The notes below the pieces were generated by a model. The model worked only from the letters and a program-made list of their open reading frames with translations. It made no database searches and was not told where the DNA came from. Shown piece after piece: positions 34,528 to 43,056 of a stretch of DNA of 64,000 nt. The position numbers were made by a program, and so were the translations under genes. The DNA comes from Pseudodesulfovibrio thermohalotolerans (lineage in GTDB: Bacteria > Desulfobacterota > Desulfovibrionia > Desulfovibrionales > Desulfovibrionaceae), in NCBI RefSeq assembly GCF_021353295.2, contig NZ_CP120635.1:559501-623500 (forward strand), written 5' to 3'. Each line of letters starts with the position of its first letter. The first letter of the stretch is position 1.

Positions 34528-35978
34528 GTATCCTTCCTCGCGCGAGGCAGGCGGATGGAGAACACGCTGCCGGTCTCGTCGGACCGCAGCAGTTCGAGCC
34601 TGCCCGAGTGTTGTTCTATGAGGGACTTGGAGAGCGCCAGGCCGAGCCCGGTCCCCTCTTCGTTCTTGGTGGTGTAGAAGGGCACGAAGATCTTGTCCCT
34701 GATCGCCTCGGGGATGCCTCCGCCGGAGTCGGAGACGAGGATGACCATGTCCTCGCCGTCCATGGCCCCTTCCACCCTTATTTCGCCGCCTTCCGGCATG
34801 GCCTGGACCGCGTTGACGAGCAGGTTGACCAGCACCTGCTGTATTTTCGTGTTGTCGACGGGGGTGGCCGGGAGGCCGTCGGGCATGTCCACGCGTATCT
34901 CCACGCGCCGCTTCCGGCTGTAGAGCTCCAGCAGGGAGACGCATTTCCGGACCACGTCCCGCATGTCCGTCAGTTGGACGTTCATGGAGGATTGGCGGGA
35001 ATAGTCCAAGAGGTCGCCCATGATTTTCCTGATCCGCGAGAGCCCGGAATTGATGACTTCGATGTGCTGTTCGCGCTCCTGCTCGTCGAGTTTGCCCTTG
35101 AGCAGGTTGTTGAAGCAGAGCATGACGCCGCCCAGCGGGTTGTTCACCTCGTGGGCGATGCTCGCGGTGAGCTGGCCGATAGTCGCCATCTTCTCCGTGT
35201 GAAACATCTTTTCCTTGGTCCTGGCCCGCGTCTGCTCCTCGTTGCGCAGCCGCGTTATCATCCATTCGAAGCTCCGCTGCAACTGGCCTATCTCGTCACC
35301 CCTGGGCGGGAGGCTCGGGAAGGGCTTGGAAAAATCCTCGTTCACGGTGAACCGTTCCATGGCGTCGGACAGACTGTGCAAGGACTTGACCAGATACTCC
35401 ACCGCGATTCCCACGGCCAGGAGGGAGAAGAGAATCCATGTCACGGAAATGGTGATGATGTCGTTTCGGGAGGAAATCCTGGCCCGTTCGATGTCCTCCA
35501 TGGAGAAGGTGAGGCTGCACCATCCCCAGTTTTTCGACTCGATGGACAGGGGGATCGTCACGGCGAGCAGCGCGTCGGCTCCCTGTCCGATCTCGCGAAT
35601 ATCCTCGCCCGGACCGGCCGGGGGCGCGTAGGCATCACCGCCTGAGGCACCGGTTTCCCGCTTCACCACCGTGCGGCCGTGCTTGTCGAGGACCCGGAAG
35701 GCCAGGATGCGGGGGTCGGTCCGCATGACGTCGTCCACGTAATAGGAAATGTAGTCGACCATGTCGTTCTCGTCGAGCATGTCGAGCTCTTCGAAGATGA
35801 ACGTGTTGGTGAAGAGAATGGCCGACGCCCTGGCCAGGGACATGGCCTGTTGTCTCGCCCTGTTCACGAGCAGGGTCTGCTCGTCCTTGAGCATGTAGTG
35901 CGCGGTGGTGGTGATCGCGCCGATGATGCACAGCAGCACAATGCCGATGAACCTGAACCGCAGCCCGGGAGTATACAT
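34524..35978 (-). CDS. Membrane sensor histidine kinase, partner of the 33187 regulator
   Basis: 484 aa from the ATG at 35978, with GGAGG upstream. Two membrane helices (about 8-28 and 185-205) bracket a periplasmic sensor domain. A HAMP region, a HisKA domain (IGQLTASIAHEVNNPLGGV) and HATPase (NLLVNAV, DSGGGIP, GTGLGLALS) follow. The gene starts 6 bp after the end of the periplasmic binding-protein gene, a layout typical of kinases that sense through a separate PhnD-like protein. Confidence 0.92.
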   Translation of the reverse strand: MYTPGLRFRFIGIVLLCIIGAITTTAHYMLKDEQTLLVNRARQQAMSLARASAILFTNTFIFEELDMLDENDMVDYISYYVDDVMRTDPRILAFRVLDKHGRTVVKRETGASGGDAYAPPAGPGEDIREIGQGADALLAVTIPLSIESKNWGWCSLTFSMEDIERARISSRNDIITISVTWILFSLLAVGIAVEYLVKSLHSLSDAMERFTVNEDFSKPFPSLPPRGDEIGQLQRSFEWMITRLRNEEQTRARTKEKMFHTEKMATIGQLTASIAHEVNNPLGGVMLCFNNLLKGKLDEQEREQHIEVINSGLSRIRKIMGDLLDYSRQSSMNVQLTDMRDVVRKCVSLLELYSRKRRVEIRVDMPDGLPATPVDNTKIQQVLVNLLVNAVQAMPEGGEIRVEGAMDGEDMVILVSDSGGGIPEAIRDKIFVPFYTTKNEEGTGLGLALSKSLIEQHSGRLELLRSDETGSVFSIRLPRARKDT

Positions 35979-35983
35979 GGCGG

Positions 35984-36850
35984 CTACCTCCGGTACCCGA
36001 ACCGGGCCGCGCAGTTCCGCATCTCGCGGATCGGGTCGTAGTCGGCGTCCGAGACAGGCGCGAAGCCGTTTCGGAGCAGGGGGCTCCATTTGGCGGACCG
36101 CGCCCGGATGTCCGGGGAGGCGTAGTCCATGTCGAGCAGGGTGCGTTTCAGACGGTCGATTTCGGGGATGTTCCCCCGGCGGGCGGCCAATACGAATCCC
36201 GGGTGAGGCTCGGTCACGGCCAGGACCTTGAGTCCATCCCCGGCGAACTCGCGGAATGTGGATTCCGAGACGGCCCCGGCGTCGTATGCGCCGCGAAGCA
36301 CCGACCGGATTACCGCGTCGTGGGTGCGCAGGTTCTTCGTTTCCCCGAAGTCCTGCTTGGCGATGCCGCGATTCCCGAGATGGCAGAGGGGATGCAGGTA
36401 GCCCGCCGTGGAGTGGAGCGAGGCGAAGGCGAAGGATTTTCCCTTGAGATCGGCGAGGACGTTGAGGTCGCTCCTGCCCTTGACGGTGAAGATGACGGTT
36501 CGGCTCGTTGGCGTGTGGTCCCTGGAGAGTACCGCGCACAGGGGCGTGACGTCGGCCGAAGATTCTCTGGCTTCAACATAGGAAAGCCCGCCGAGGATGG
36601 CGATGTCGATTTTGCCGTTCAGGAGGTCGGCGATGATGGACGCGTAATCCTTGGCCAGCTCCAGCTCGACGGGGATGCCGCTCAGTCCGGTGATGTAGTC
36701 GGTGAACGGCAGGTACTGCCGGTACATCATCAACGGATGGTTGAGTGTGATGACGCCCAGCCTGAGCGGGGGCTGGGGCGTCTGCGCGGCGAGGGCCGGG
36801 GCGGACAGGACCGCCAGAATGAGTATGAGGAATCGTATGATGCCGGACAT
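35984..36850 (-). CDS. PhnD-like periplasmic binding protein, probable sensor partner
   Basis: 288 aa with a signal peptide (IIRFLILILAVLSAPALAAQ). The mature part matches the phosphate/phosphite/phosphonate-type binding fold (LRLGVITLNHPLMMYRQYLPFTDYIT... DIAILGGLSYVEA... STAGYLHPL). No ABC permease or ATPase is encoded nearby; instead the next genes are a kinase and its regulator, so a sensory role is more likely than uptake. The ligand is unknown. Confidence 0.82.
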   Translation of the reverse strand: MSGIIRFLILILAVLSAPALAAQTPQPPLRLGVITLNHPLMMYRQYLPFTDYITGLSGIPVELELAKDYASIIADLLNGKIDIAILGGLSYVEARESSADVTPLCAVLSRDHTPTSRTVIFTVKGRSDLNVLADLKGKSFAFASLHSTAGYLHPLCHLGNRGIAKQDFGETKNLRTHDAVIRSVLRGAYDAGAVSESTFREFAGDGLKVLAVTEPHPGFVLAARRGNIPEIDRLKRTLLDMDYASPDIRARSAKWSPLLRNGFAPVSDADYDPIREMRNCAARFGYRR

Positions 36851-36872
36851 TGCTCCCTTTGTCCCGTTGCCG

Positions 36873-37310
36873 TCAGAGCACCTGCATGACTTCGCAGGAC
36901 GCCTTTCGGCTCAGGCAGCGGACCAGGCTGAAGGGGTTGTGCCTCCGTTTCCTGCCTCCCACCACCAGAAGTTGCGACTTGACGTGCCGGATGTGCTTGA
37001 GGATGCAATATAAGGGAGACTTCCACTCGATGTACAGCCGATAATTGATGTTCATGGATTCGGCCTTTCCCGTGATCCGGGCCAGGCGGCGTTCGACTTC
37101 GGGCCGTTCCACCTTCTGCGAGTAGGCGATGAAGTCCCGCCGGTCTCCCTCGGTGGCCAGGGAATCGATCATTCCGTAGTGGGAAAGGTTGTCCTCGACG
37201 ACGTGGATGATGTCCAGGGAGGTCCTGTTGAGCGCGCAGTATTTGAGGGCGTAGTCTTCCGCGCGCATGCAGTGGGCTTCGCCGGTCGTTGCGAGAAGGA
37301 TGCTGTCCAT
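36873..37310 (-). CDS. Universal-stress-like protein
   Basis: 145 aa. The first beta strand MDSILLATTGEAHCMRAEDYALKYC and the later LLVVGGRKRR...LVRCLSRKASCEVMQVL fit the UspA fold. The ATP-binding Gly-rich motif is imperfect (GGRKRRHNPFSLV), so nucleotide binding is uncertain. It lies between the 34-aa membrane peptide and the PhnD-like gene in a minus-strand operon headed by a YeiH-type exporter. Confidence 0.7.
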   Translation of the reverse strand: MDSILLATTGEAHCMRAEDYALKYCALNRTSLDIIHVVEDNLSHYGMIDSLATEGDRRDFIAYSQKVERPEVERRLARITGKAESMNINYRLYIEWKSPLYCILKHIRHVKSQLLVVGGRKRRHNPFSLVRCLSRKASCEVMQVL

Positions 37311-37330
37311 GTGTGCCTCCGATGATGAGT

Positions 37331-37362
37331 CCGGGACCGCGCCGACAACGGCGCGGTCCCGG
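37331..37362 (-). terminator. Very strong intercistronic hairpin before the USP gene
   Basis: A perfect 14-bp stem (CCGGGACCGCGCCG / CGGCGCGGTCCCGG) with an ACAA loop lies 15 bp after the 34-aa gene. No T run follows on the minus strand. It probably limits read-through or protects the exporter mRNA, giving unequal expression within the operon. Confidence 0.6.
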
Positions 37363-37376
37363 CGATCCGTGTTGCC

Positions 37377-37481
37377 TCAGCCGTTGATCGCGATGGCGAT
37401 TAACACAAGCCCGATCCCGAGAAGGCAAACCATCAGGTCCTGCTTGCGGCTGGAGGAAAGTCGCTTGATGTACTTGGTCAT
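37377..37481 (-). CDS. 34-aa single-pass membrane peptide
   Basis: ATG at 37481 with AAAAGGACG upstream. The peptide starts MTKYIKRLSSSRKQD (positively charged) and ends in one hydrophobic helix (LMVCLLGIGLVLIAIAI), consistent with an N-in single-span membrane protein. It is placed 19 bp after the YeiH-type exporter gene on the same strand. Small membrane peptides next to transporters often modulate them; this is inference. Confidence 0.6.
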   Translation of the reverse strand: MTKYIKRLSSSRKQDLMVCLLGIGLVLIAIAING

Positions 37482-37500
37482 GGTGTACGTCCTTTTGTGG

Positions 37501-38580
37501 TTAGTTGATGAAATACAGCACGGCGATCAGCGCGAGGCCCGCCTTGAGCGACGCCACGGTGAAGCCTACGACGATTCCGGTCAGGCCCGCGGCCTTGAGG
37601 TCTGACAGGCGGGTGGTCAGGCCGATGCTGGCGAAGCCGAGGAGAAACGCCCATTCCATGAACACCTTGGCCGTCTTTGCGGCCGGGGCGGAGATCATTC
37701 CGGCGGTGTTCATGAGCACGATGGCGAGGAAGCCGAGCACGAACACCGGGAACTTGGAGACGATGATCTGCCACTTGTTGATGGATTCGCGCGAGGTGGT
37801 GGTTTCGCGCTGGCACGCCAAGATGGTCAGCATCAGGACCACGAAGGGCAGGAACAGGACGCGGCCGATGTTGTACACACCCGCGACCACGCCCGCTCCG
37901 TCGCTGAAGCCGAAACCGGCGGCGAGGACTTGGGCGGAGTTGATGATGCCCACGCCCGCAAACGCGCCGTACTGGGCGTCGCTGAGTTCCAGCATCCGGC
38001 CCAGGGGCGGAAAGACCACCAGGGCGAGCAGGCCGAACATGAGGACCACGGCGATGGAGTAGGCCATCTCCTCCTTCTTCGCGTTGACGGCGGGCGACAC
38101 GGCGATGGTCGCGGAAACGCCGCACACGGACAGGCCTGCGGCCAGACATGCGCTGAGCGAGGGGGACACGTTCAGCTTCTTGCCGATCCACATGAGCAGA
38201 ATGGCCGAGCCGAACAGGAAGGCGAAGATCAGGCCGAGGGCCTGCCCGCCCACCGTGACCAGGCCCGCCAGGGAATACTTTGCGCCCATGACGACGATGC
38301 CGGTCTTGGTCAGAATGGTGGAGAAGCGCAATCCGGGCTGCAACATCCCGGGCACGCCCACGGTGTTGCGGATGGCGATGCCCACAAGAATGGCCAGGAT
38401 GAAGTCCTTGATGGTCAGGTACGTTTTGAAAAATTCGAACCGCAGCAGAAGCGGCGCGGCGAAATGGGCGAATACCGCCACCGAGATGACGAGCAGAATG
38501 CCCGGAAGGCTCTCCAACACCTCGTTGATGAATGCCTTTTGGACGTCGGTCCCGTCCATTGTCCTTGAATCGATAGTCAT
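37501..38580 (-). CDS. YeiH-family (UPF0324) putative anion exporter
   Basis: 359 aa with about ten membrane segments and the family core (LAILVGIAIRNTVGVP, TGIVVMGAKYSL, CLAAGLSVCGVSATIAVSPAV). Family members are annotated as putative sulfate exporters; some are linked to sulfonate or sulfur metabolism. It heads a minus-strand operon with a membrane peptide, USP, PhnD-like sensor, kinase and NtrC-type regulator. A sigma-54 promoter lies 33 bp upstream, so the regulator of the operon probably controls it. Confidence 0.87.
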   Translation of the reverse strand: MTIDSRTMDGTDVQKAFINEVLESLPGILLVISVAVFAHFAAPLLLRFEFFKTYLTIKDFILAILVGIAIRNTVGVPGMLQPGLRFSTILTKTGIVVMGAKYSLAGLVTVGGQALGLIFAFLFGSAILLMWIGKKLNVSPSLSACLAAGLSVCGVSATIAVSPAVNAKKEEMAYSIAVVLMFGLLALVVFPPLGRMLELSDAQYGAFAGVGIINSAQVLAAGFGFSDGAGVVAGVYNIGRVLFLPFVVLMLTILACQRETTTSRESINKWQIIVSKFPVFVLGFLAIVLMNTAGMISAPAAKTAKVFMEWAFLLGFASIGLTTRLSDLKAAGLTGIVVGFTVASLKAGLALIAVLYFIN

Positions 38581-38612
38581 AAGTCCTCCCTGCGAAATGA
38601 TGCTTTCATAAA

Positions 38613-38628
38613 GGCAACATGTGTGCCA
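38613..38628 (-). promoter_or_regulatory. Sigma-54 promoter of the YeiH operon
   Basis: On the minus strand TGGCACACATGTTGCC has GG and GC separated by 10 bp, matching the -24/-12 consensus. It lies 33 bp before the yeiH-like start at 38580. Confidence 0.75.
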
Positions 38629-38645
38629 GCGGAGTCTGCTTTCCT

Positions 38646-38659
38646 AACAGACTGAAATA
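38646..38659. promoter_or_regulatory. Second copy of AACAGACTGAAATA
   Basis: Identical over 14 bases to 27904-27917 and also close upstream of a sigma-54 promoter. It is a candidate common operator for the Trk and YeiH units. Confidence 0.55.
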
Positions 38660-38969
38660 GATGTACTTGTGTGTTTCTCGGAAGTCCCCGGCCTAGCTGA
38701 AGTGTTCCCGATCGGAAACATGGGCTGTTCTCTGTGTTCCGTCCTGGTAACGGTTTTTCCGGCCGGGAAGGGGAAATCCGGCTGTCGGGGGTATGCGATT
38801 CGCGACCAACTGGAGTGCAATCGGGGTACGATTAATTGCGCGCAATTTTATTTTTTTGCAGACGTAATTGCGCGCAATTTCGTGCAACCGGCTAGGGGGT
38901 GCATTTTTTCGAATCAGTCAGTGTGCTGGGATTACAGGTTATTTTTTTTGACGCGCAGGCTCGTTTTGT
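38660..38969. other. Divergent control region between yeiH and fdhF
   Basis: No gene is supported. It holds the two AATTGCGCGCAATT palindromes (listed separately) and an AT-rich stretch between them, consistent with an enhancer region for sigma-54 transcription of fdhF. Confidence 0.6.
38834..38879. promoter_or_regulatory. Two identical AATTGCGCGCAATT palindromes, enhancer sites for fdhF
   Basis: Perfect 14-bp palindromes at 38834-38847 and 38866-38879, centre to centre 32 bp (three helical turns), 91 bp or more upstream of the sigma-54 promoter at 38970. Spacing and position are typical for paired NtrC-type activator dimers. The activator at 44711 is the obvious candidate. Confidence 0.75.
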
Positions 38970-38985
38970 TGGCACGCCCCGTGCT
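38970..38985 (+). promoter_or_regulatory. Sigma-54 promoter of the fdhF operon
   Basis: TGGCACGCCCCGTGCT has the GG and GC elements separated by 10 bp. The ATG of fdhF is 12 bp further, so the leader is very short. Confidence 0.82.
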
Positions 38986-38996
38986 TAAGGGGGGCC

Positions 38997-41096
38997 ATGC
39001 AACATATCTCCACCACTTGCCCATATTGCGGCGTCGGCTGCGCCCTGTCCCTGAACGTGGACGGCGATCGCATCGTAAGCGTCTCGGCCGGACCGGAACC
39101 GTCGGTCAACCAGGGCGCTCTCTGTTCCAAGGGACGGTACGGATACGACTTCGTTCACCATCCCGACCGTCTGACTACTCCGCTGATCCGCCGGGACGGC
39201 GAATTGGTTCCCGCTTCCTGGGACGAGGCACTCGGCCTGGTCGCGGAGCGGCTTGGCGGCATCGCGGCCGAGTTCGGCCCGCAAGCCGTGGGCGGTTTCA
39301 GCAGCGCCCGGTGCACCAACGAGGAGAACTATCTTTTCCAGAAACTATTCCGCGCAGGGCTCGGCTCCAACAATGTCGACCACTGCGCCCGTCTCTGACA
39401 CGCTCCCACGGTGGCCGGTCTGGCCACATCGCTTGGAAGCGGCTCCATGACCAACTCCATTCGGGAGCTCTGGGACATGGGCGAGGGGGACTGCGTTTGC
39501 GTGGTCGGCTCCAACACCACGGCCTGTCATCCGGTGATCGGGCTGGGCATGATGGAGGCCAAGCGCAACGGGGCCAGGCTGGTGGTTATCGATCCGCGCC
39601 GGATCGATCTCGCCCGGCAGGCCGACGTCTGGCTTCGGCTGCGCCCCGGAACCGACACCGCGCTTCTTTCGGGCATCGCGGCGGAGATTCTTAATTTGGG
39701 CCTTGCCGACGTGGACGCGGTTGCGGCGGCTACCGAAGGTTTCGACGATTTCCGCGAGAAGCTGGCCGAGTTCGATCTCAAAACCGTTTCCGCCATCACG
39801 GAAATACCCGAGGACGACATCCGCGAGGCCGCCCGGTGCATCGGCACGTCTCTGAACACGACGTTTTATTACACCATGGGCGTCACCCAGTTCATCTTCG
39901 GCACCAATAACGTCCTGGCGGTCTCCAACCTGGCGTTGCTGACCGGCAACGTCGGCCGCCCCAAGACCGGCGTGAACCCGTTGCGCGGCCAGAATAACGT
40001 GCAGGGGTCCTGCGACATGGGGGCGTTGCCCAACGTGCTGACCGGCTACCGCAACGTGTCGGACGACGCCGTGCGGTCAGATTTTGAAAAGGCCTGGGGA
40101 GTCGAAATCCCCGCGACGCCCGGCCTGACCATTCCCCGGATGTTCAATGCCATCGGGGAAGACCGGCTGAAAGGGCTGTTCATTTTCGGTGAGAACCCCA
40201 TGCGCAGCGACCCCGACATCACCCATGTCGAGCACTGCCTGCGCCATGTGGATTTCCTGGTGGTTCAGGACCTCTTTTTGACCGAGACGGCGGAGCTTGC
40301 CGACGTGGTGCTGCCCGGCGCGAGCTTCGCGGAAAAGGACGGGACATTCACCAGCACCGAGAGGCGGGTCCAGCGGGTGCGCCGGGCCGTTCCGCCCGTG
40401 GGGGACAGCCGCCCGGACTGGGAAATCCTGGCGGAACTCCTGGCGCGGCTGGGCAGGCCCGAGCGGTATGCCGGGGCAGGGGACGTGTTCGACGAAATGC
40501 GTTCGCTCACGCCCACTCATGCCGGGATAACCTACGAGCGGCTGGAGGCCGGAGGCATCCAATGGCCCTGCCCGGACGAGCATCATCCGGGAACGCCGAT
40601 CCTGCATGTGGGACGGTGTATGCGCGGGCCGGGCAAGTTCGTCCCGCTCCCCCACATCGAGCCAGCCGAGCCCGTGGACGCGGACTATCCGCTGATACTG
40701 ACCACCGGCCGGGTCGTCGCCCATTACCACACCGCGACCATGACCAGGCGTTGTTTCGGCCTGGAAGGGACGTGGCCCGAAGAGTTGGTGGAAATTCATC
40801 CCGACGACGCCGCACGATACGGCATCGCCGACGGCGATATCGTCGAGGTTGCTTCCCGTCGGGGCAAGGCCCGGGGCAAGGCCTGGATCACGAGCCGGGT
40901 CCGCAGGGGGCTGGTCTTCATGACCTTCCATTTCTCCGAATCCCCGGCCAACATCCTGACCACCTCGGCCGCCGACCCCGTAACCGATACGCCGCAGCTC
41001 AAGATCTGCGCCGTGACCATACGAAAAGCTATCGACAACGCTCCGGAAGCGACTCCGATATTGAAAGAGGAATCCATACCATGCACGCTCGCCTGA
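38997..41096 (+). CDS. fdhF: Selenocysteine-containing molybdo/tungsto formate dehydrogenase (FdhF type)
   Basis: About 699 aa including Sec encoded by TGA at 39396-39398 (residue 134, context DHCARL-U-HAPTVAGL), the usual metal-ligand position. The N-terminal 4Fe-4S motif is CPYCGVGC...GALCSKGR. Molybdopterin-binding domains and a C-terminal molydopterin-dinucleotide domain (about 575-690) follow. It interconverts formate and CO2. The next genes encode two HycB-like electron-transfer proteins and an [FeFe] hydrogenase, so it probably forms a hydrogen-dependent CO2 reductase or formate hydrogenlyase. It overlaps the next gene by 16 bp. Confidence 0.93.
39396..39427 (+). promoter_or_regulatory. 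Bacterial SECIS element in fdhF
   Basis: Twelve bases after the TGA is a 6-bp hairpin GTGGCC-GGTCT-GGCCAC (39411-39427). The apical loop GGUCU and its distance from the UGA match the E. coli fdhF SECIS, which binds SelB. This shows the TGA is decoded as selenocysteine. Confidence 0.85.
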
Positions 41097-41659
41097 GCCC
41101 CTTTATCCTTGTGTCGGCCTCCAAGTGCATAGGCTGCCGCGTCTGTGAACTTGCCTGCTCTGCCGCGCATCAGCGTGGCGGAGTGTCTGTGGGGAGCCTC
41201 CAGGTTCCCCTGTCTCCCCGTCTGTACCTGACCAGCGTGAACAACGTCCGCGTCCCCATCGGCTGCCGGCATTGCGAGGACGCGCCCTGCGCCGAGGTCT
41301 GCCCGAACAACGCCATCATACACACCACCGAGGGCGTGCAGGTGGAGGAGGATCGTTGCGTGGGTTGCAAGACCTGCCTGGCGGTCTGCCCGGTGGGAGC
41401 CATGGAGATGGCCCAGGTCTGGAAACGCGGCAAACCCGCCATGCGTCGGGTGGTCGATCCTTCGGCTCCGGGAGGCGTTCGATACGAACCCGCCAGTCTG
41501 GCCAGCAAGTGTGATCTCTGCCGGGGGCGCGAGGGCGGTCCGGCCTGCGTCGACGCCTGCCCGGAAAAGGCGCTGACCCTGGTGGACCCCATCGAGGTCA
41601 AACGACGCCGCAATTTTGAAGCCGCATTGGCTTTGAGCCGGACCTACGAGGAGGTGTAA
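41081..41659 (+). CDS. HycB-like four-cluster ferredoxin subunit 1
   Basis: 192 aa. Cysteine motifs for four [4Fe-4S] clusters are visible (CIGCRVCELAC, CRHCEDAPCAEVCP, CVGCKTCLAVCP, CDLC...CVDACP). It resembles HycB/HycB2 and would carry electrons between formate dehydrogenase and hydrogenase. The ATG lies inside the 3' end of fdhF. It is followed by the hydrogenase gene after 5 bp. Confidence 0.9.
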   Translation: MHARLSPFILVSASKCIGCRVCELACSAAHQRGGVSVGSLQVPLSPRLYLTSVNNVRVPIGCRHCEDAPCAEVCPNNAIIHTTEGVQVEEDRCVGCKTCLAVCPVGAMEMAQVWKRGKPAMRRVVDPSAPGGVRYEPASLASKCDLCRGREGGPACVDACPEKALTLVDPIEVKRRRNFEAALALSRTYEEV

Positions 41660-41664
41660 GGTTC

Positions 41665-43056
41665 ATGTCTACCCAGGTTGTTTCCATAGATCCGATGTTG
41701 TGTACCGGCTGCCGCAGGTGCGCCGACGTCTGCCCGGTCGACGCCATTGTCGGCCGCCGCAACGAGCCCCAGACCATTGACGCGTCCCGTTGCGTGCTTT
41801 GCGGCCAATGCGTGCTTACGTGCGCGGCCTTCATGTCGCCCTTTGACGACGGGGCGGAGCTGCTGCCGGAGATGTTGCGCAAACGGGGGTTGGCCGAAGA
41901 CGACACCGCCCCCCTGTTCGCCGCCAATTTTCGGATCGACAGGAAAAAGGTCGCGGGGATGCTGACCGATCCCGAGAAGACCACCATGGTCCAGTGCGCT
42001 CCGGCCGTGCGGGTCTCCATTGCCGAGGAGTTCGGCAAGGCGCCCGGTACCCTCTCGCCGGGCAAGCTCGCCGCCTCTCTGCGCAGGCTGGGCTTTGACT
42101 ATGTCTATGACACGATTTTCGCGGCCGACGTGACCGTCATGGAAGAGTCTTCGGAACTGCTTCAGCGCATGGAGTCCGGCGGAACCCTGCCCATGTTCAC
42201 CTCCTGTTGTCCGGGTTGGGTGCGCCACGTGGAGACCGCGTGGCCGGACCTGATTCCGCATCTCTCCTCCTGCAAGTCTCCGCAGCAGATGGCGGGCGCG
42301 CTGTTCAAGAGCTACGGGGCGGACCAGGTCGGGAAGACCGCCGGGGAGATCGCCAGCGTCGCGGTCATGCCCTGCACGGCCAAGAAGGGCGAGGCCGAGC
42401 GGCCCGAGATGCAAAACGACGGGTTCGCCAATGTGGACGCGGTGCTGACCGTGACCGAGCTGGCCGCCATGCTCAAGGAGAAGGGCATCGACCTGGACAG
42501 TCTCCCGGAGGAGGAGTTCGACGCCCCTCTGGGGCTTTATTCCGGGGCCGGGACCATCTTCGGCGCGTCCGGCGGGGTGATGGAGGCCGCGTTGCGCACC
42601 GCCATTGCGGTGACGTCCGGCAAGGATGTGGACGAGAGCGGCGTGGCTTTTGTCGAGAGCGAGGAGGAGCCGGGCGTGTTCCGCGCCTCGGTGGAAGTCG
42701 CGGGCAAGACGGTCCGGGGCGTGATCGTGTCCGGCCTGGCCCATGTCGCGCCTGTTCTGGAGGCCGTCCGGTCGGGCAACGCCGATTTCGAATTCGTGGA
42801 GGTCATGTGCTGCGAGGGTGGCTGCGTGGCGGGCGGAGGCCAGCCCAAGCTGCTTCCGGGCGTTGACGTGGCCGATGCCGTCGCGCGCCGCCGCAAGGGG
42901 CTGCACGACCACGATCGGGAGCTGCCGGTCAGGGCCGCGCATCGGAATCCGGCCGTCAAGGCGCTGTATGAGAATTTTCTTCAGAAACCGTTGGGAGAAC
43001 GCTCCCACAAGCTGCTTCATACCCATTACGGAAAAGAAGCGGGGAGGCATGAGTAA
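41665..43056 (+). CDS. [FeFe] hydrogenase catalytic subunit (HydA2/HDCR type)
   Basis: 463 aa. The N terminus has two [4Fe-4S] sites (CTGCRRCADVCP and CVLCGQCVLTC). The H-cluster motifs are L1 TSCCPGW, L2 MPCTAKKGE and L3 VMCCEGGCVAGGGQP, all required cysteines present. It reversibly makes or oxidises H2. The compact form, without extra N-terminal domains and placed with FdhF and two HycB-like proteins, matches the subunit set of hydrogen-dependent CO2 reductase. Its maturases are encoded 3 kb downstream. Confidence 0.92.
   Translation: MSTQVVSIDPMLCTGCRRCADVCPVDAIVGRRNEPQTIDASRCVLCGQCVLTCAAFMSPFDDGAELLPEMLRKRGLAEDDTAPLFAANFRIDRKKVAGMLTDPEKTTMVQCAPAVRVSIAEEFGKAPGTLSPGKLAASLRRLGFDYVYDTIFAADVTVMEESSELLQRMESGGTLPMFTSCCPGWVRHVETAWPDLIPHLSSCKSPQQMAGALFKSYGADQVGKTAGEIASVAVMPCTAKKGEAERPEMQNDGFANVDAVLTVTELAAMLKEKGIDLDSLPEEEFDAPLGLYSGAGTIFGASGGVMEAALRTAIAVTSGKDVDESGVAFVESEEEPGVFRASVEVAGKTVRGVIVSGLAHVAPVLEAVRSGNADFEFVEVMCCEGGCVAGGGQPKLLPGVDVADAVARRRKGLHDHDRELPVRAAHRNPAVKALYENFLQKPLGERSHKLLHTHYGKEAGRHE

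Noticed and set aside
38997..39398. fdhF read as a frameshifted or truncated pseudogene
   Set aside because: The break is a TGA at the conserved selenocysteine position with a proper SECIS behind it, and both sides are in the same frame.
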